A stretch of DNA of 64,000 nucleotides, from NCBI RefSeq assembly GCF_002775205.1, contig NC_036456.1:20795968-20859967 (forward strand). The letters run 5' to 3'. The stretch's first letter is position 1. Each line of letters starts with the position of its first letter. Position numbers and translations under genes: made by a program. A model generated the notes under the pieces. That model had not been told where the DNA came from, did not search any database, and saw nothing but the letters and a program-made list of their open reading frames with translations. Positions 46,441-64,000 of the stretch are shown here, piece by piece. The DNA comes from Xiphophorus maculatus (taxonomy: Eukaryota; Chordata; Actinopteri; Cyprinodontiformes; Poeciliidae).

Positions 46441-47290
46441 AAGTTCTGCTTCAGACTGAAAATGACTGCTCTCCAATTATGGCAGTAAAATTCCCCCGTA
46501 CAGATATGGAGGATCAGAGCGGCTCTTAGAAACTGGATCCTTTCATCTACATGTTTGTGTAAGATAATAATTATTAGTAATAACTTTTATTTAGGCAGCT
46601 TGTTCCACTGAGATCAGAAAAGCTTTTAACTAGAGAACAGTTAACATTTTAATAACACATTATTATTATTATTATAATTATTATTATTATATAAACATAT
46701 AGATGCAATGAAAGCCAATAAAACCATCAAACTTCTGTAACTTGATGGTCTTAAATATATTCAATATTTCCTGATAAATGTCGGTTATTATGATGTTTCA
46801 CTTTAGTTGTTTTGAATCAATCTTCTATATCTGACGGTGAAATATAAAGTTTATTTTCTCATCTTCAGTAACAAACATTTTCCATATTAATGTTGCAGAA
46901 ACATGTCAGCAGTAAAATCTCAACTTTCCAATAAAACTTTTATGAATGACAGTAAACATCCATCATTCATGCTGCAGGTATTCATTGAGTAATAATGGAG
47001 CAGGTAGAAAGCAGCCAGCAGGGGGCGCTGCAGCAACAAAAAGACATTTAGATCTGATGAACTAATGGATCCATTTCTGATCCTGGTTTCCTGAATCCTG
47101 TTTCTGTGAAACGGCTTGGAGTTCATCTCACCTGATGCTTCCTGGGAAAAAGAAAACTATTTATATTCAACCTGAGAGCTCAGTGACTAAACGTAAAGAT
47201 GGCAGCTGATGGATATTTAATGAAGCCCCGTTTTGACCCCTGTCAGCCACCGTAGCGCTGGAAGAACCACACAGCAGCAGCTTTGATTCC
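46440..47290. other. Intergenic sequence 3' of kif1c
   Basis: AT-rich, with a (TTA)n stretch near 46660-46690. No coding evidence. Convergent to the LINE remnant and the end of kif1c. Confidence 0.5.
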
Positions 47291-47296
47291 TGACAG

Positions 47297-47302
47297 TTTA
47301 TT
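47297..47302 (-). terminator. Probable kif1c poly(A) signal
   Basis: TTTATT on the plus strand, so AATAAA in the transcript, 1.37 kb after the kif1c stop codon. The 3' UTR would span about 47280-48670 and include (CA)n tracts at 47561-47615 and 48500-48610. Confidence 0.45.
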
Positions 47303-48499
47303 GCCATCATGTCTGCAGGTCGAGCCTGAGATTCGTTCCTGATACAACAAAACCCGACAGACAGGAAACACCGAGCGGCTCTGGCCCCCCCTCTGTGATG
47401 TCACAGCTTCAGAGGCTGTGATTGGTGCAGAGGAATGGGTGGGCGGGGCCGGCGGTGAATGTTCTGGAATCAGGGTCAAAACAAACCCAGAGAAAAAGGA
47501 AATAAAAACTAAACGTCAAATAAAAAGATGAGTCTAAATTAATCCGGAAACTCACACACCTCCATCACACACACACACACTCACACACGCACACACACGC
47601 ACACACACACACAGAGCAGAAGATACACAGCGGAGCTCCTGTAGCAGCATCCCAACAACCAAACATTAGTCATGACACTTTATAATATTCATAACCATGA
47701 CAGATTATGACATCATCACCAAATATGTGGGCGGGGCTAAAATACACAGCAAAAAAAAGCAAATAACTACACGAAATAAAACAGCCAATCAGAGGTGCTC
47801 CTCTCCCAGAATGCTTTGCTGCGTCTGGATTTAACCTCCACTATCTAACACACATTCATCAAACCTGCACTGCCTTCTGTATCTCACTACATCTCCCAGA
47901 ATCCCCTCCTGCTAACCCTACATGACCTTCCTCCCATCCTGAGACTTTATTCTCTCATTTCCTATGATTGCCTGCGACATTGAACGCACCGTCAGCGTAT
48001 TTCATTCCTTTTAAAATTCATCTCCATTAAAAAACAAATAAAAACAGAAAGATAAACTTCAGATATACACACAGCTCAGTAACACAACGTGCTCTTCTCC
48101 TAAAACAAACTCTTCCTGCTCACGTCCTGCAGGGGGCGCCACAGAGCAGCTTTCTTTGGTTTGTAGCTGTTGGCTATGCAGCGTTCAGGTGAAATGGGAA
48201 AAATCAAAGACTGCCCCATAAATGAGATGCTAGCTCATCATGTAGCATCAGAAACGCCGTCAGGAGGACTGAACATTTTGAACTGCATGATGGGAAAAAG
48301 CTCCAGTTAGCTCAGCTCTAACTACTGAACCGTCTACCGGACCAGAACCAGAACTTGATCAGACTAAACCAGCGGTTAAGAGACATGGATCCTGTTGCCT
48401 AGGCGACAGCAGAGGTTAAGATAAAACCCGACGTGCGACGGTTAAAACCCAAACAGCAGGACAGACGTGACCTCAACGCTTTGTTTCATAAAGGTGCTG

Positions 48500-48537
<38 letters not shown>

Positions 48538-48670
48538 CCATTCATACACACACACATACCCATTCATACACACACACACACACACACCCATTCATACACA
48601 CACACACGCACGCGCTCGGTCTGTTCTCTACAGCATGAGGATCCGCAGCCAATCAGAGGCCTGCGCGGGG

Positions 48671-61726
<13,056 letters not shown>

Positions 61727-61739
61727 GGTTTAGCTCCGC

Positions 61740-63720
61740 CCACTCCTCCTGCAGACAGCCAATCAGAGTCAGCAGCTTGTTCTGACCTTTGACCTGCTTT
61801 CTTCTTCTCTCCTCTGTAATCCCTGGTTGTTTCCAGCCCTCCTTCTTCTCTCCTCCTATTTTTCCAGGCTGAACTTTTCCTCCTCCCACATTCTTTCCTT
61901 CCCTTTTTCTCTTTTCTTTACCTCTTTCATTCATTTTCTCCTCCCTCGTCTTGTTTTCCTTCTTTCTAAACTAAGCTGTTATATTTCCATCTCTCTTTTC
62001 TGTTCAGACTTTGATTCTTTCATCCTTGTTCCTCTTTTTACTCAGTTTTTTCCTCTCTAGTTTTTCTTCTCTTTTCCTGTCAGATCCTCTCTCTCTCTCT
62101 CTCCTGAACTCCTCCATGTTTCCATTTCTTCTTTCTTTACATCCTGCTCTCTGTTACGTCGCCGTGGAAACCGCCTGGTCTCCTTTCACCTCTGTTTTCT
62201 GTCTCTGGTGTCTCTGTCCACATCGGGACGTTGATACTCAGCTGATGATATTGAGCTGATATTGATTATTGATCGGCTCTGGAGGAACATCTGACCTCCT
62301 CACCTTTAAACTGCTTCTGATTGATCTGATGTGAATAAATCTGAGCGTTACGTTGACCTGTGCTGAGATCCTCTAAACAGAAGATGTCTCACTCCTCCAC
62401 TCCTCTTTGAACTTAAGGATTATTGTTTTTGAGTTTTGAATACTTTGAACAAGTTAAAGAAAATAAAATTAATTACTGCAGTTATAAATGGAGTCCTGTC
62501 CCTTTAAATTGCCGTTTTTACAGATGTTGGATGTTTCAGAAGGCGAACTTGGATTTTTTTTATAGCTTTTTGATTTTGGTTTGATCTTTGTTAATTAAAT
62601 ATCTCCTGTTTTTAACCAGTTCTGTGTTTCTGTTAGAAAAGCACCAGTATTCATGGTTTCCAGTCTGACCAGCCTGATGACCTCTGACCTGCAAACTCTC
62701 CCTGATGGTTTTCAAGCTGGGGTTTGTTGCTGTTCATTCAGGCTGTGAGAGAGAGCGAACGTTTGATCTGATAACAGGAAGTCACTCTGTCGGAGCGTTC
62801 AGCCTGTCAGTCATGGAAAACTCAGGTTTTAGAAATGTTGCCACCTTTTAGGAAATCTGAGTTACGGGATTCATGTACCGTTGCTTTATTAATGCTAGTC
62901 ATGCTAATCGCTAACATAGCATGCTAAAAACCGCTTGAGTTGGGAAATGTTGGAAAGTTTTTGTAAAACTGTTTTACAGGAAATAAATAAGCTATGATTC
63001 CATCCAGATGTCAGGCTAATTTTAAAATGTGGATCAGTGTGATTTTGCCAGATGTTGTCATCACCCACGGCTGGAACAAACAGGAAGTAAAGGTTGTAAA
63101 CTGACATGGAGCAGAGAGCCCTCCCCTCCAGTTTGGTTCCTCTGGTAAGGCACAGACCAGTGGATGGGGACGTTCGCTACGTCACAAATTATTCACCAAA
63201 CGTTTCCCGTCTACTTCTTCAACGCTTTAACTCTAAATTCACCTCAGAGTAAAAACTTAGTTACAGAATTGATCAAATCTTTTCAAATGTTCCCATCAAC
63301 CATTTCTAATTCATTACTTCAAAATGAGCATAAAAATGATGGAAATAATTTAATGAGATGTCAGCTCTGTATGAATAATCAGACTTTAATTTTGTCTCTT
63401 CCTGTAGCCGCAGATTAAAGGTGTTAGTTTCTGTTCCCTTTAAACCTTTTCCCACTTTTCTCTCTTTCTATTTGTCTCCATTACATCTGAAGGCTTTTCT
63501 AATAAAGTTTCATATATTGATCAAGTGGAGCCTCATGGTGAAGCTGCAATGCTTCACTTATGAAAGTAAATCTGTTGGTTTCACTTTGACACTCAGACAA
63601 TTCTGATCTCCAAACTGCCAAACACAAAATGTTAAAAACAAAAAGTAAATATTGATAATTACTAATAATTATTCATTAATCAAACAAAATATTGCTTATT
63701 CAGCAGAAACAAAGTAACTT
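61740..63720. other. Region upstream of kif1c
   Basis: Should contain the kif1c promoter and 5' UTR, but no CpG-rich promoter or TATA element is evident next to the ATG. A pyrimidine-rich stretch covers about 61795-62110. No other gene is supported. Confidence 0.45.
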
Positions 63721-63721
63721 G

Positions 63722-64000
63722 TACCAGAAAACATGGAGCGGAGCAGAAGACACGGAGCGGAGCAGAAAACATGGAGCGGAGCAGAAAACACGGAGCGGAG
63801 CAGAAAACACGGAGCGGAGCACGAAACATGGAGCGGAGCAGAAAACACGGAGCGGAGCAGGAAACACGGAGCGGAGCAGGAAACACGGAGCGGAGCAGGA
63901 AACACGGAGCGGAGCAGGAAACACGGAGCGGAGCAGAAAACACGGAGCGGAGCAGAAAACACGGAGCAGAAAACACGGAACAGAAAACACGGAGCGGAGC
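63722..64000 (+). repeat. 19-bp minisatellite at the window edge
   Basis: Unit ACACGGAGCGGAGCAGAAA with GGAAAC and ATGG variants; about 15 copies, continuing past the end of the window. Its minus-strand frames (CFLLRSVF-type) are open by composition only. Confidence 0.93.

Noticed and set aside
63680-64000. Minus-strand Cys/Phe/Leu-rich frames at the window end
   Set aside because: Translation of the 19-bp minisatellite.

Overview
The window reads as vertebrate nuclear DNA from a teleost fish, probably a percomorph. The evidence is: split genes with GT-AG introns, immunoglobulin-type receptor exons that are all phase 1, a kinesin gene of the KIF1C type, a mermaid/DANA-like tRNA-derived SINE, and many micro- and minisatellites. 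The species cannot be fixed from the sequence. All exon calls are read by eye from frame, splice sites and family knowledge, with no transcript support.

Layout. 1-16512 is a satellite-like array without recognisable genes. It is built from complex units of about 2.1-3.5 kb, each holding one or more 276-bp monomers, a GC-rich block and a TTA tract, with fold-back elements between some units. 16513-18298 is unique sequence. 18299-32341 (+) holds a V-set immunoglobulin receptor locus: a signal exon with ten Met codons, two Ig exons, a transmembrane exon, four further Ig exons and a cytoplasmic tail exon, with large minisatellites in the introns. 34632-37739 (-) is a compact eight-exon Fc-receptor-like gene (two Ig domains, one membrane segment, an ITIM and an ITSM-like motif). 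40584-44520 (+) is a three-exon single-Ig membrane protein whose membrane span comes from a 12-bp repeat; a hAT-like element lies in its first intron. 45280-46440 is a decayed LINE. 48671-61726 (-) is a complete 27-exon kif1c gene (predicted 1,240 aa), with its probable poly(A) signal at 47297. 61727-64000 is intergenic and runs into another minisatellite at the window edge.

Function. The three Ig genes look like a small cluster of fast-changing cell-surface receptors: one has clear inhibitory tail motifs, the others do not. Next to them lies a conserved motor gene for microtubule plus-end transport. A theme of the window is simple repeats recruited into coding sequence: a poly-Met signal peptide, a Ser/Thr segment and an Ala/Val membrane span. 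The satellite is notable because its monomers carry a full CRE octamer, a GC box and usually an ETS-type core in fixed spacing.
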